Shown: positions 31,802 through 40,148 of the stretch, piece by piece
Numbering within the stretch: position 1 is the first letter of the stretch
Layout: every line of letters begins with the position of its first letter
Assembly (NCBI GenBank): GCA_964568855.1
Contig: CAZMSD010000028.1
Location: 1 to 51,612, forward strand
Source of the DNA: CAZMSD01 sp964568855
GTDB taxonomy: Bacteria > CAIWAD01
Length of the DNA: 51,612 bases
Direction of reading: 5' to 3'
Translations under genes and position numbers: made by a program
Notes under the pieces: model-generated
Told to the model about the DNA's origin: nothing
Database searches by the model: none
Seen by the model: only the letters and a program-made list of their open reading frames with translations

Positions 31802-34033
31802 ATGTTTGTCGAGAAATCCATCGATCTCGACGGGCGCACCCTCACCATGCAGATGGGCAAGGTGGCGAAGCAGGCCCAGGGTTCAGTCTGGATCCGCTTC
31901 GAGGACACCATCGTCCTGACGACGGCATGCGCCGAGGAACAAGCCCGCGAAGGACAGCCCTTCTTTCCGCTGTCCGTGGAGTACCGTGAAAAGCAATACG
32001 CGGCCGGCCGCTTTCCTGGCGGCTTCTTCAAGCGCGAGGCCCGGCCCAGCGAGGGGGAAGTCCTCTCCGCGCGGCTGATCGACCGCCCACTGCGTCCGCT
32101 CTTTGACGAAGGCTACATGAACGAGACGCAGATGATCTGCAACGTCTTCAGCTACGACCGGGGCTGCGAACCCGGACCGCTGGCCTGTTGCGCGGCGAGC
32201 CTGGCGCTGCTGGCCAGCCCGATTCCCTTCCGCCGGCCGGTGGCCTCGGTCAGCGTGGCCCGCGTAAACGGCAGGCTGGTGGTCAATCCTAAGCTGGAGG
32301 ACCTGGAACTCGCCGACAGCGAGATGGTGGTGGCCGCCACCAGGGAATCCATCACCATGGTGGAAGGCGAGTCGGGCGAGATCAGCGAGCAGGAAATGCT
32401 CGAAATGGTGCGCTTCGCCCACGGCCACATCCAGCGGATCATCGCCCTGCAGGAGGAGATCCTGAGCGAACTGGGCGAGGTCGCAAAGTGGGAGGTGCCC
32501 AAAGCTGAATCGGACCAGGACCTGGTGCGGAATCTCGAGGCCCAGGCCTTCAGTGCCGTGGACGAGATCTGCCTTATCGCCGAGAAGACCGAACGCAAGA
32601 TCGCCGTCAAGGAACTCAGCGAGCGGATCCTGAATCCCTTCGTGGACAACGGGGACGAAGACCGCGCCGCCGAGGCGGCGAGGCTGCTGGATGAAGTGAT
32701 CCACGACCGGATGAAGACCGTGATGCGCGGCAACATCCTGGAGCAGCAGCGGCGCCTTGACGGCCGCGACCCGGCTGAGATCCGGCCCATCTCCTGCGAG
32801 GTGGACATCCTGCCCCGCGCCCACGGCTCCGCGCTCTTCACCCGGGGCCAGACCCAGGCGCTGGGCAGCATCACGCTGGGAACGGGCCAGGACGCGCAGC
32901 GCATGGACGGCATCTTCGGCGAGCGGACCCGCACCTTCATGCTGCACTACAATTTTCCGCCCTTCTCCGTCGGGGAAGTGCGGCGTTTCTTCAGCACCAG
33001 CCGGCGCGAAGTGGGGCACGGCAACCTGGCCGAGCGGGCCCTCAAGCGACTGGTGAACACGGAGGAGTTTCCCTACACCGTCCGGCTGGTGAGCGAGATT
33101 CTCGAGTCCAACGGCTCCAGCTCGATGGCCACGGTCTGCAGCGGGAGCATGGCGCTGATGTCCGCCGGCGTGCCCATGCACAGGCCGGTGGCCGGGATCG
33201 CCATGGGCCTGGTGAAGGAAGAGGACCGGGTGGCGATCCTCTCGGATATCCTGGGCGACGAGGATCACCTGGGCGACATGGACTTCAAGGTCTGCGGCAC
33301 CCGGGACGGCATCACCGCCTTCCAGATGGACATCAAGATCGACGGCATCACCTACGAGATCATGGAACGCGCTCTGGCGCAGGCCCGGGAGGGTCGGCTG
33401 CACATCCTCGAGCGCATGGACGAGGCCATCCCCACCTCCCGCGAGGAGCTGTCGCCCTATGCGCCGCGGCTCGAGTCCGTGATGGTGCCCGTGGACAAGA
33501 TCGGCATGATCATCGGCCCTGGCGGCAAGATGGTGCGCGAGATCCAGGAAGCCACCGGCACCAAGATCGACATCGCGGACGACGGGACCGTGACCGTGGC
33601 TTCCGATGACGGCGAGGCCCTGGAGCGCGCCACGGCCTGGATCCGCGACCTGGTGGCCGAACCCGAGGAGGGTGTGACCTACCAGGGCAAGGTGGTTTCG
33701 ATCACCGACTTCGGCGCCTTCGTGGAAATCCTGCCCGGCCGGGAGGGCCTGCTGCACATCAGCGAGATCGACTGGCAGCGCACGGAGCACGCCGCCGACG
33801 TGCTCAAGGTGGGCGACAAGGTGGAAGTGTTGCTGCAAAGCGTGGAGAACGGTAAGTACAGCCTCTCGCGCAAGGCGCTGCTGCCCAAGCCCGAAGGCTA
33901 CACGGAGCGCCCGCCGAGAAGCCGCGGTCCGCGTGACAGGGGACCCGGCGGTCGTCCGGGCGGCGGCCCGCGCCAGGGACAGGGTTCCCGGGACGGCGGC
34001 GGCCGCAGGGGGGGCAGAAGACCCCGGAACTGA
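31802..34033 (+). CDS. pnp: Polyribonucleotide nucleotidyltransferase (PNPase)
   Basis: 743 residues. Two RNase PH-like domains (DTIVLTTACAEEQ, GGFFKREARPSEGE, RLIDRPLRPLF; then RRLDGRDPAEIRPISCE, HGSALFTRGQTQAL, FSVGEVRRFFSTSRREVGHG), a KH domain (IGMIIGPGGKMVREIQEATG) and an S1 domain (YQGKVVSITDFGAFVEILPG, LLHISEI), then a 40-residue Gly/Arg/Pro-rich tail likely to bind RNA. ATG 31802 follows AGGAG and gives the family N-terminus; the longer frame from 31655 is leader sequence. Ends in a strong terminator. Confidence 0.96.
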   Translation: MFVEKSIDLDGRTLTMQMGKVAKQAQGSVWIRFEDTIVLTTACAEEQAREGQPFFPLSVEYREKQYAAGRFPGGFFKREARPSEGEVLSARLIDRPLRPLFDEGYMNETQMICNVFSYDRGCEPGPLACCAASLALLASPIPFRRPVASVSVARVNGRLVVNPKLEDLELADSEMVVAATRESITMVEGESGEISEQEMLEMVRFAHGHIQRIIALQEEILSELGEVAKWEVPKAESDQDLVRNLEAQAFSAVDEICLIAEKTERKIAVKELSERILNPFVDNGDEDRAAEAARLLDEVIHDRMKTVMRGNILEQQRRLDGRDPAEIRPISCEVDILPRAHGSALFTRGQTQALGSITLGTGQDAQRMDGIFGERTRTFMLHYNFPPFSVGEVRRFFSTSRREVGHGNLAERALKRLVNTEEFPYTVRLVSEILESNGSSSMATVCSGSMALMSAGVPMHRPVAGIAMGLVKEEDRVAILSDILGDEDHLGDMDFKVCGTRDGITAFQMDIKIDGITYEIMERALAQAREGRLHILERMDEAIPTSREELSPYAPRLESVMVPVDKIGMIIGPGGKMVREIQEATGTKIDIADDGTVTVASDDGEALERATAWIRDLVAEPEEGVTYQGKVVSITDFGAFVEILPGREGLLHISEIDWQRTEHAADVLKVGDKVEVLLQSVENGKYSLSRKALLPKPEGYTERPPRSRGPRDRGPGGRPGGGPRQGQGSRDGGGRRGGRRPRN

Positions 34034-34042
34034 ATCACACCG

Positions 34043-34069
34043 ACAGCCGGCTGCAGCCGGCTGTTTTGA
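34043..34069 (+). terminator. Intrinsic terminator of the rimP-pnp operon
   Basis: ACAGCCGGC (34043-34051), loop TGCA, GCCGGCTGT (34056-34064) and TTTTG. A nine-pair perfect stem. Confidence 0.88.
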
Positions 34070-34071
34070 TC

Positions 34072-34138
34072 TGTGGACTGGTTCGCATAGACAGCCCAAC
34101 AGCGCACAGAACCATCGATCTATGTGAATCGGTCCACA
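34072..34138 (+). ncRNA. 20-bp uninterrupted RNA hairpin upstream of the M16 peptidase gene
   Basis: Bases 34072-34091 pair with 34119-34138 over 20 consecutive positions: 17 Watson-Crick and three G-U pairs, with a 27-base loop. Because the three non-identical positions are all G-U compatible, the structure is better as RNA than as a DNA palindrome. It starts 5 bases after the pnp terminator T-run and ends 1 base before the ribosome binding site GGAGG (34141-34145). Could be a leader control element, an RNase III site, a small RNA, or a remnant with terminal inverted repeats. Confidence 0.5.
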
Positions 34139-34150
34139 AGGGAGGCCCGA

Positions 34151-35383
34151 GTGCTCAGGAAAACCGTCCTCGACAACGGGTTGGCGGTGCTCAACGAAAA
34201 CGTCCCTGGTACGTCCGTCTGCGGCACCGGGCTCTGGTTGCGCAGGGGCAGCAGCGCGGAGAACGGCTGGCCCCTGGGGATCACCCACCTCTACGAGCAC
34301 ATGAATTTCAAGGGCACGCGCACGCGCACGGCCCGGGACCTCTCCACCTCGATCGAAGGCCGCGGGGGCAGCATCAACGCCTCGACGGGCCGCTCCAGCA
34401 CCTACTTCTACACCAATTCGCTCGTGGAGGACTGGGCCTTCTGCCTGGAGATCCTGGCGGACATGGTGCTCAACAGTCGCTACGATGCAGCCGAGCTCGA
34501 GAAGGAGAAATCGGTGATCCTCGACGAGATCCGCATGGTCGAGGAGCTGCCCGACGAGGAACTCTACGATCTCGGTTTCAGGGACATGTTTCCCGACAGC
34601 CCGCACGGCCACCCGGTTCAGGGCACGGCGGAACAGGTGCGCGGCGTGGACCGCGAGACGCTGCTGCGCTACGCTGCGGACTGCACCACGGGGACCCAGC
34701 TGGTACTGGCCCAGGCCGGAGACGTGGATCACGTCAAGTTCGTCGCCGCGGTCGAGCGCCTGTTCGGGCACCTGCCGCCCGGCGAGGCCGTGGAGCCGCT
34801 GCCCGTGCCGGAGGTCCCCGCCGGCAGGCACGACCATCCGCGCCCGGCCGCCCGCCAGGCCCACCTGCAGCTGGGCGCCGGAACGCCTCCCTTCGGCGGC
34901 CGCGAGTACGACGCCCTGGCGCTGCTCAGCACGCTGCTCGGCGAGGGGATGAGCAGCCGCCTTTTCCAGGAACTCCGCGAGCAGCGGGCCCTGTGCTACA
35001 ACGTCTATTCCTGGATGGAGGGCATCGGCGGGGGAGGCGCCGCAGGGTGCTACATGGCCTGTGATACAGACCGCGCCGACGAGGCGCTGGATGCCTGCCG
35101 CGCCCAGTTCTGCGACCTGGCCGAGCACGGCCCGCGGGAGGACGAGCTCGATCGCACGCTCCGCCAGGTGCGGGGCGGACTGATGATCGGCCTGGAACAG
35201 AACATCAACCGGATGGTGCGGCTGGCCCGCAGCGAGCTCACGCTGGGCCGCCCGGTGAGCGTGGAGGAGAAACTCGAGCGCCTGGAAAGCTTGAGCCTCG
35301 ACGAGCTGGGGGCCGTGGCCCGCCGCTGGCTCGACCCGGAGCGGTTCTGCGTCAGCCGCATCCTGCCCGGGAAATCAAGCTGA
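34151..35383 (+). CDS. M16-family zinc metalloprotease
   Basis: 410 residues, one M16 unit (pitrilysin/processing-peptidase type). Inverted zinc motif H46-L-Y-E49-H50 with the distal Glu in ELEKEKSVILDEI, and the later RLFQELREQRALCYNVYSW typical of the second half. Such bacterial proteins often work as homodimers or with an inactive partner; none is next to it. No signal peptide, so probably cytoplasmic. GTG 34151 is chosen because GGGAGG lies 5 bases upstream; the longer GTG at 34124 lies in the hairpin. Confidence 0.9.
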   Translation: MLRKTVLDNGLAVLNENVPGTSVCGTGLWLRRGSSAENGWPLGITHLYEHMNFKGTRTRTARDLSTSIEGRGGSINASTGRSSTYFYTNSLVEDWAFCLEILADMVLNSRYDAAELEKEKSVILDEIRMVEELPDEELYDLGFRDMFPDSPHGHPVQGTAEQVRGVDRETLLRYAADCTTGTQLVLAQAGDVDHVKFVAAVERLFGHLPPGEAVEPLPVPEVPAGRHDHPRPAARQAHLQLGAGTPPFGGREYDALALLSTLLGEGMSSRLFQELREQRALCYNVYSWMEGIGGGGAAGCYMACDTDRADEALDACRAQFCDLAEHGPREDELDRTLRQVRGGLMIGLEQNINRMVRLARSELTLGRPVSVEEKLERLESLSLDELGAVARRWLDPERFCVSRILPGKSS

Positions 35384-35405
35384 GTCAAGGCTTCGCGGAG
35401 GCTGG

Positions 35406-35864
35406 ATGATGGGAGAGCGCGTCGTTGAAATCCTGGTGGAGCGGCTCGAGCACGCCGGGGACCTGCCCCTGCCCTCCTACATGACCCCGGGCAGCGCCGC
35501 GATGGATCTGCTGGCCGCGGTGGCGGACGAGCGGATCCTGGAACCGGGGCGCACCGAGTTGATTCCCACCGGCCTGAAGCTGGCCCTGCCGTCCGGCTAC
35601 GAGCTGCAGATCCGTCCCCGCAGCGGCCTGGCCCTCAAGCACCGGCTGGTGGTGCTCAACAGTCCCGGGACCATCGACAGCGATTACCGCGGGGAGGTCC
35701 AGGTGATCCTCTCCAACTTCGGCGAGGACACGTTCCGGATCACTCGCGGCATGCGCATCTGCCAGGCGGTGCTGGCGCGCGTTCTGCGCGCGGAGCTGCG
35801 GGCGGTTCCCTCGCTGCCCGCCAGTTCCCGCGGCGAGGGCGGTTTCGGTCACACCGGGCAGTAG
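35406..35864 (+). CDS. dut: dUTP diphosphatase
   Basis: 152 residues, trimeric dUTPase family. All five motifs are present: 1 GSAAMDLLA, 2 PRSGLALK, 3 LNSPGTIDSDYRGE, 4 GMRICQAVLARV, 5 SRGEGGFGHTG. Hydrolyses dUTP to dUMP, the substrate of thymidylate synthase, which is relevant to the ThyX-like gene at 7657. ATG 35406 (MMGERVVEIL) or 35409. Two genes after pnp, before the deacetylase. Confidence 0.96.
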   Translation: MMGERVVEILVERLEHAGDLPLPSYMTPGSAAMDLLAAVADERILEPGRTELIPTGLKLALPSGYELQIRPRSGLALKHRLVVLNSPGTIDSDYRGEVQVILSNFGEDTFRITRGMRICQAVLARVLRAELRAVPSLPASSRGEGGFGHTGQ

Positions 35865-35872
35865 CACGAATC

Positions 35873-36646
35873 TTGGACCCCCTGATTCCAGTCCTGACCT
35901 GGCACAAGGTGGACACCCGCAGGGAACCGGGTATCACCCGCGTTTCGCCGGGGCGCTTCCGCGGGCAGGTGGAGCACCTGGCGGACGGGGGCTGGACCAG
36001 CCTGAGCGCCGGCGAGTTCGTGCGGCGCGGAGGCCGGGCCCCGCGGAGCGAGCGGCTCTGCCTGATCTGCTTCGACGACGCCTACGACTGTGTCGAGGTT
36101 CACGCGGCCCCGGTGTTGGAGGACCACGGATTCAGCGGCGTGCTGTTTCCCGTCATGGATTACATCGGCAGGGAGAACCGCTGGGACGCCGGCCTGCTGG
36201 GCCGCAGGTTCCGGCACCTGGACGAGGGCGGGATCCGCCGGCTGCTCGAACGCGGCTGGTCGCTGGGACTTCACGGACGCAGCCACCGGACGCTCCGCGG
36301 GGCCTCCCTCGAGGTCCTCGAGCGCGAAGTGGTTGAGGCCCGAGCCGAGTTGGAGCTGCGCTTCGACCGGGAAGTCCGCCTGCTGGCCTGGCCCTTCGGT
36401 CTCTGCGACCGGCGTGCGGTCAACGTGGCTTCCGCCGCGGGAATCCGTCTGGCCTTCGGATCGGGGGAGCGCCAGCATCCCCTGGACCTGCCGCGCTACA
36501 TGATCTATCCTCCCCACGGCGGGCGCAGCCTGGAATCCATGCTGCGCGGAGGCGCCCAGGATCCCCTGCAGAAGCTGGCCCGGGCGGGAGCGCGCCTGTC
36601 GGCGAAATTGGGACGAAGCTTCCTTGTGAATCATGCTGCTGATTGA
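35873..36646 (+). CDS. Polysaccharide deacetylase (NodB-type, CE4)
   Basis: 257 residues, TTG start. NodB-homology core: LCLICFDDAYDC (motif 1, with FDD), LGLHGRSHRTLRG (motif 2, H-x-x-S-H), LLAWPFG (motif 3), and RLAFGSGE later. Removes acyl groups from polysaccharides such as peptidoglycan or exopolysaccharide; substrate not deducible. No clear Sec signal or membrane anchor, unlike many secreted members, so it may act in the cytoplasm or need another start. A GTATCAC element lies in its 5' end (35931). Starts 8 bases after dut. Confidence 0.85.
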   Translation: MDPLIPVLTWHKVDTRREPGITRVSPGRFRGQVEHLADGGWTSLSAGEFVRRGGRAPRSERLCLICFDDAYDCVEVHAAPVLEDHGFSGVLFPVMDYIGRENRWDAGLLGRRFRHLDEGGIRRLLERGWSLGLHGRSHRTLRGASLEVLEREVVEARAELELRFDREVRLLAWPFGLCDRRAVNVASAAGIRLAFGSGERQHPLDLPRYMIYPPHGGRSLESMLRGGAQDPLQKLARAGARLSAKLGRSFLVNHAAD

Positions 36647-36685
36647 TAGAATTAAAGCTTCGTTGGCCTTTTTCTGGTGATCGCC

Positions 36686-37075
<390 letters not shown>

Positions 37076-37080
37076 TTCAG

Positions 37081-37144
37081 GGCCTGTCAACCAGGCCTTT
37101 CCAGCCCGGCGGTTTGACGGCCGCCGGGCTTCGTGTAACACGAA
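37081..37144 (+). terminator. tRNA-Pro terminator region with three consecutive inverted repeats
   Basis: GGCCTG/CAGGCC (37081-37097) followed by TTT is a plausible tRNA terminator. A second ten-pair stem AGCCCGGCGG/CCGCCGGGCT (37103-37130) lacks a T-run. A third element, TTCGTGT-A-ACACGAA (37130-37144), is a perfect palindrome around one base and contains GTGTAACAC. The next start codon is 66 bases further on. Confidence 0.55.
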
Positions 37145-37209
37145 CCCATAGCGGATTCGGCGTTTCCCAAGGCACTCGGATCCGGGTGCGGATGCAGGAG
37201 GAACCAGGC

Positions 37210-38091
37210 ATGCGGATCAGCAGCAGGCTCTTGTGCGCTTTCGTCCTCATCGCTTTGACACTCGGCAGCGCGCGGGCCGAGGAAATCCACAGACCCTTCA
37301 TCCTTTCCACGCGGAGCTTCGATTCCCTCGATCAGGCCGGACCGCAAGTGATACAAGCACTTGAGGAAGCCGGTTTCGATATCGCGGGCACCTACTCGCC
37401 CTACGAAGGCGCCTGGGTAGCCGTGATCACCGACGGGGAACTCAAGCGAGTTGCAGCGGCGAGTGATTTCGGCGGCTACGGCGTGATACAGCGGGTCTCC
37501 CTGACGCTCTGCGGAGATGCCGTCCAGCTGGCCTGGACGAACCCCGTCTACTGGGCCCACGCCTACCGCCTGGCCGAAGACCTGGCCTCCGTGGCGCGGC
37601 GATTGAACACGGCCCTCGGCGGGGGCAGCCCCTTCGGTTCGAAGGAAGGGTTACGGGAGTCCAAGCTCCGCAAGTATCACTACATGATGCTGATGCCCTA
37701 TTTCGACGATCCGGTCCTGCTGGCGGAGCACGACAGCCACGAGGCGGCCCTCGAGACCCTTGAAAGAGGCCTCAAAGCGGGAGCGGGCGGAGTCGAGCGC
37801 GTCTGCCGGGTCAGCGTGCCCGGGAAGGAGGAAATCCTCTTCTGCGTGGGCTTGAAGGAAGGTCCGGGCGCCGACGCCGCGGTCATGACCACCGTGGATT
37901 TCGGCGAGCTCAAGCAGACGGCCCACCTGCCTTACGAGCTGCTGGTCGCGGGGGCGCGGGTCTACATGCTGCACGGCAAGTTCCGCATCGCGGTCTCCTT
38001 TCCCGACCTGAGCATGGGAACCTTCATGAAGATCGTCGGCGCTCCCGGCGGCATCAAGGACGCCCTCGAGGCGGCGGCCGGCGGAAGCTGA
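37210..38091 (+). CDS. Exported protein of unknown function
   Basis: 293 residues with a clear Sec signal (MRISSRLLCAFVLIALTLG, cleavage after SARA). The mature part has helices and strands such as VIQALEEAGFDIAGTYSP, GAWVAVITDGELKRVAA, VQLAWTNPVYWAHAYR and AHLPYELLVAGARVYMLHG. The overall pattern of 'helix-AGF-strand, N-P, L-P-x-x-L-L-V' is faintly like DUF302 proteins, not enough for a call. Start supported by GGAGGA. Three GTGATAC/GTATCAC elements lie inside it (37348, 37483, 37674). Periplasmic location inferred. Confidence 0.7.
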   Translation: MRISSRLLCAFVLIALTLGSARAEEIHRPFILSTRSFDSLDQAGPQVIQALEEAGFDIAGTYSPYEGAWVAVITDGELKRVAAASDFGGYGVIQRVSLTLCGDAVQLAWTNPVYWAHAYRLAEDLASVARRLNTALGGGSPFGSKEGLRESKLRKYHYMMLMPYFDDPVLLAEHDSHEAALETLERGLKAGAGGVERVCRVSVPGKEEILFCVGLKEGPGADAAVMTTVDFGELKQTAHLPYELLVAGARVYMLHGKFRIAVSFPDLSMGTFMKIVGAPGGIKDALEAAAGGS

Positions 38092-38185
38092 AGACCGGCC
38101 GCGCGCACCTAATCCGCCGGCCCGCGGTTCAGCGAACGACAATCGGTTACATGATCCATCAAAGACATAAATAAAGGAGAGCCGG

Positions 38186-39499
38186 ATGAAGCGCATCAAG
38201 ACTCTCATCATGGGGGCCGCCGGACGCGACTTCCATAATTTCAACTGCGTCTTTCGCGAAGATCCGCGATACGAAGTGGTCTGCTTCACGGCCACCCAGA
38301 TTCCTGACATCGACGGTCGGGCCTACCCGGCCGAGCTGGCCGGCGAGCACTACCCGCAGGGAATTCCGATCCACCCGGAAAGCAGCCTGCAGCAGCTGAT
38401 CGTCGAGCACGGAATCGAGGAAGTGGTCTTCAGCTACAGCGACGTGCCCCACGAGTTCGTGATGCACCGGGCGGCGCTGGTCAACGCCGTCGGCGCGGAT
38501 TTCCGCCTGTTGGGCGGCCGGTTGACCGAACTCTCGAGCAGCGTGCCGGTCATCTCCGTCTGCGCTTCCCGCACGGGTTGCGGGAAGAGCCAGACCACCA
38601 GGCGCGTGGTGCAACTCCTCCGCGAGGCGAACCGCAAGGTGGTCTGCGTGAGACATCCCATGCCCTACGGCGACCTCGCGTCCCAGAAATGCCAGCGCTT
38701 CGCCACCCTCGAGGATCTCAAGCGTCACAACTGCACCATCGAGGAGATGGAGGAATACGAGCCGCATATCGCCATGGGCAACGTGATCTACGCCGGGGTG
38801 GATTACGAGGCCATCCTGCGCGAAGCGGAGAAGGAAGCGGACGTGATTCTCTGGGACGGCGGGAACAACGATACGCCCTTCTTCAAGGCCGACCTGCGGA
38901 TCGTGGTGGTGGACCCCCACCGGGCGGGCCACGAACTGATCTACTACCCCGGCGAGACCAACGTCTGCCAGGCCGACGTGATCGTGATCAACAAGATCGA
39001 CACCGCCCAGCCCGAGGACGTGGAGGAAGTCCGCTCCAACTGCCGGCTGCTCAATCCCGACGCCCTGGTGGTGGACGCCGCCAGCCCGATCCGGGTGGAC
39101 GATCCGGAGGTGATCCGCGGCCGCGAATGCCTGGTGGTGGAGGACGGACCCACCCTGACCCACGGCGAGATGAGTTTCGGCGCCGGGATGGTCGCGGCCG
39201 AACGGTTCGGCGCGGTGGATGTGGTGGACCCGCGCCCCTGGGCGGTGGGCGGCATCGAGGAGGCCCTCGAGAATTACCCCGACGTCGAATCCCTGCTGCC
39301 CGCCATGGGCTACGGCGAAGGGCAGATCAAGGACCTGGAGCAGACCATCAACGCCACCGAGTGCGAGGCGGTGATCATCGGCACGCCCATCGACCTGCGC
39401 CGCGTGCTCGAGATCGAAAAGCCGGCCACCCGCGTGTACTACGAACTGCAGGAGATCGGCAGTCCCACGCTGGTGGACGCCCTGAAGAACTACCTGTAA
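38186..39499 (+). CDS. Cyclic 2,3-diphosphoglycerate synthetase-like P-loop GTPase
   Basis: 437 residues. N-terminal Rossmann-like region (RIKTLIMGAAGRDFHNFN, YEVVCFTATQIP), P-loop VCASRTGCGKSQTTRRV at about 124-140, DVILWDGGNNDTPFF, NKIDTAQ (GTPase-type specificity motif), and C-terminal DVESLLPAMGYGEGQ. The family includes archaeal cDPG synthetase and many bacterial homologs of unproven role. Cytoplasmic. AAGGAG precedes the ATG. The sequence strongly fits this conserved family; the bacterial substrate is unknown. A terminator follows. Confidence 0.85.
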   Translation: MKRIKTLIMGAAGRDFHNFNCVFREDPRYEVVCFTATQIPDIDGRAYPAELAGEHYPQGIPIHPESSLQQLIVEHGIEEVVFSYSDVPHEFVMHRAALVNAVGADFRLLGGRLTELSSSVPVISVCASRTGCGKSQTTRRVVQLLREANRKVVCVRHPMPYGDLASQKCQRFATLEDLKRHNCTIEEMEEYEPHIAMGNVIYAGVDYEAILREAEKEADVILWDGGNNDTPFFKADLRIVVVDPHRAGHELIYYPGETNVCQADVIVINKIDTAQPEDVEEVRSNCRLLNPDALVVDAASPIRVDDPEVIRGRECLVVEDGPTLTHGEMSFGAGMVAAERFGAVDVVDPRPWAVGGIEEALENYPDVESLLPAMGYGEGQIKDLEQTINATECEAVIIGTPIDLRRVLEIEKPATRVYYELQEIGSPTLVDALKNYL

Positions 39500-39535
39500 C
39501 ACATGAGCGTCTCGACCCTGAATCGAGCGCTGCAC

Positions 39536-39570
39536 GGGCCCCGGCTGCGACAACCCGCCGGGGCCCTTCT
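39536..39570 (+). terminator. Intrinsic terminator after the cDPG-synthetase-like gene
   Basis: GGGCCCCGGC (39536-39545) pairs with GCCGGGGCCC (39557-39566) around an 11-base loop, followed by TTCT. The T-run is weak, but the stem is ten perfect pairs. Confidence 0.75.
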
Positions 39571-39624
39571 AACTCGGATCCGCCTGCTGCCCTTCCCCGG
39601 CGCCGTCCCTTCTCAAAGCGCCGA

Positions 39625-39842
39625 GCTGTGCCCCATCTGCTCCGTGAAACACCCGGATTCCCATTTACAGCGCTTGAGGGGGCGCTGCCCGCCCGATCCT
39701 GGACTCCCTCAAGTGGAAATTGAACAAAAAGAAGTACCTGTTCCTTAACGAGATAGGTCCACTGACAGATGAGTACGTGAAATATCGGGCACTTCGGGCC
39801 GGCCTGATTGCGCCCAGTGCTTCTGAATGTCAGCGTAAATAG
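39625..39842 (+). pseudogene. Possible gene remnant, frameshifted
   Basis: In frame 1, LLRETPGFPFTALEGALP (about 39640-39690) reads like protein. After a shift near 39690, frame 3 continues PILDSLKWKLNKKKYLFLNE and then IGPLTDEYVKYRALRAGL to a TAG at 39840. The second part is Lys-rich and uses AAA and TTG codons unlike the neighbours. No start codon or ribosome binding site is seen, so this may be a decayed or transferred fragment. The rest of the 650-base region 39500-40148 holds no intact gene. Confidence 0.3.
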
Positions 39843-39854
39843 ATAAATCTCAAC

Positions 39855-39896
39855 GGGATGAAACATGTGTCAGCCAGCTTGGGGCAGCTTCATCCC
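39855..39896. other. Inverted repeat upstream of the sigma-54-like element
   Basis: GGGATGAA (39855-39862) and TTCATCCC (39889-39896) are perfect inverted copies separated by 26 bases. No T-run. It may be a regulator site or an RNA hairpin. Confidence 0.4.
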
Positions 39897-39897
39897 C

Positions 39898-39913
39898 CGG
39901 CACAATCCTTGCT
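39898..39913 (+). promoter_or_regulatory. Candidate sigma-54 promoter of the lamin-tail protein gene
   Basis: CGGCACAATCCTTGCT has the sigma-54 layout GG-N10-GC (GG 39899-39900, GC 39911-39912) and matches the GGCAC...TTGCT consensus at -24/-12. It lies about 235 bases upstream of the next gene in an intergenic region, but no activator site is proven. Confidence 0.45.
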
Positions 39914-40148
39914 GTTAAAGTTTGTTACCTCCGCTGGTGCGGCGGGGATGGCGATTTCTCAGGTCCTTTCCTGCATGACACCCGGAATTCCGCCCAGTCC
40001 TGCACCATGACGATCACATGTAGATCCTGGACGGGCCCTGGTCACTCACTATTCGAACGATAACCGGTTCCAAATGCCTCTCCAATGCACGCATCCTACC
40101 CTGTTCGAGCAAGAGGCAGAGAAGAACGAAGACATCCGGAGGAACCCA

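Noticed and set aside
31883..35128. 1,081-codon minus-strand open frame opposite pnp and the M16 gene
   Set aside because: Long antisense frames are expected in high-G+C coding DNA. It is opposite two well-supported genes and contains no recognisable domain.
39503..39748. 81-codon plus-strand ORF starting at ATG 39503
   Set aside because: It runs through the terminator stem at 39536-39566 and its sequence looks random; the nearby protein-like reading lies in other frames.
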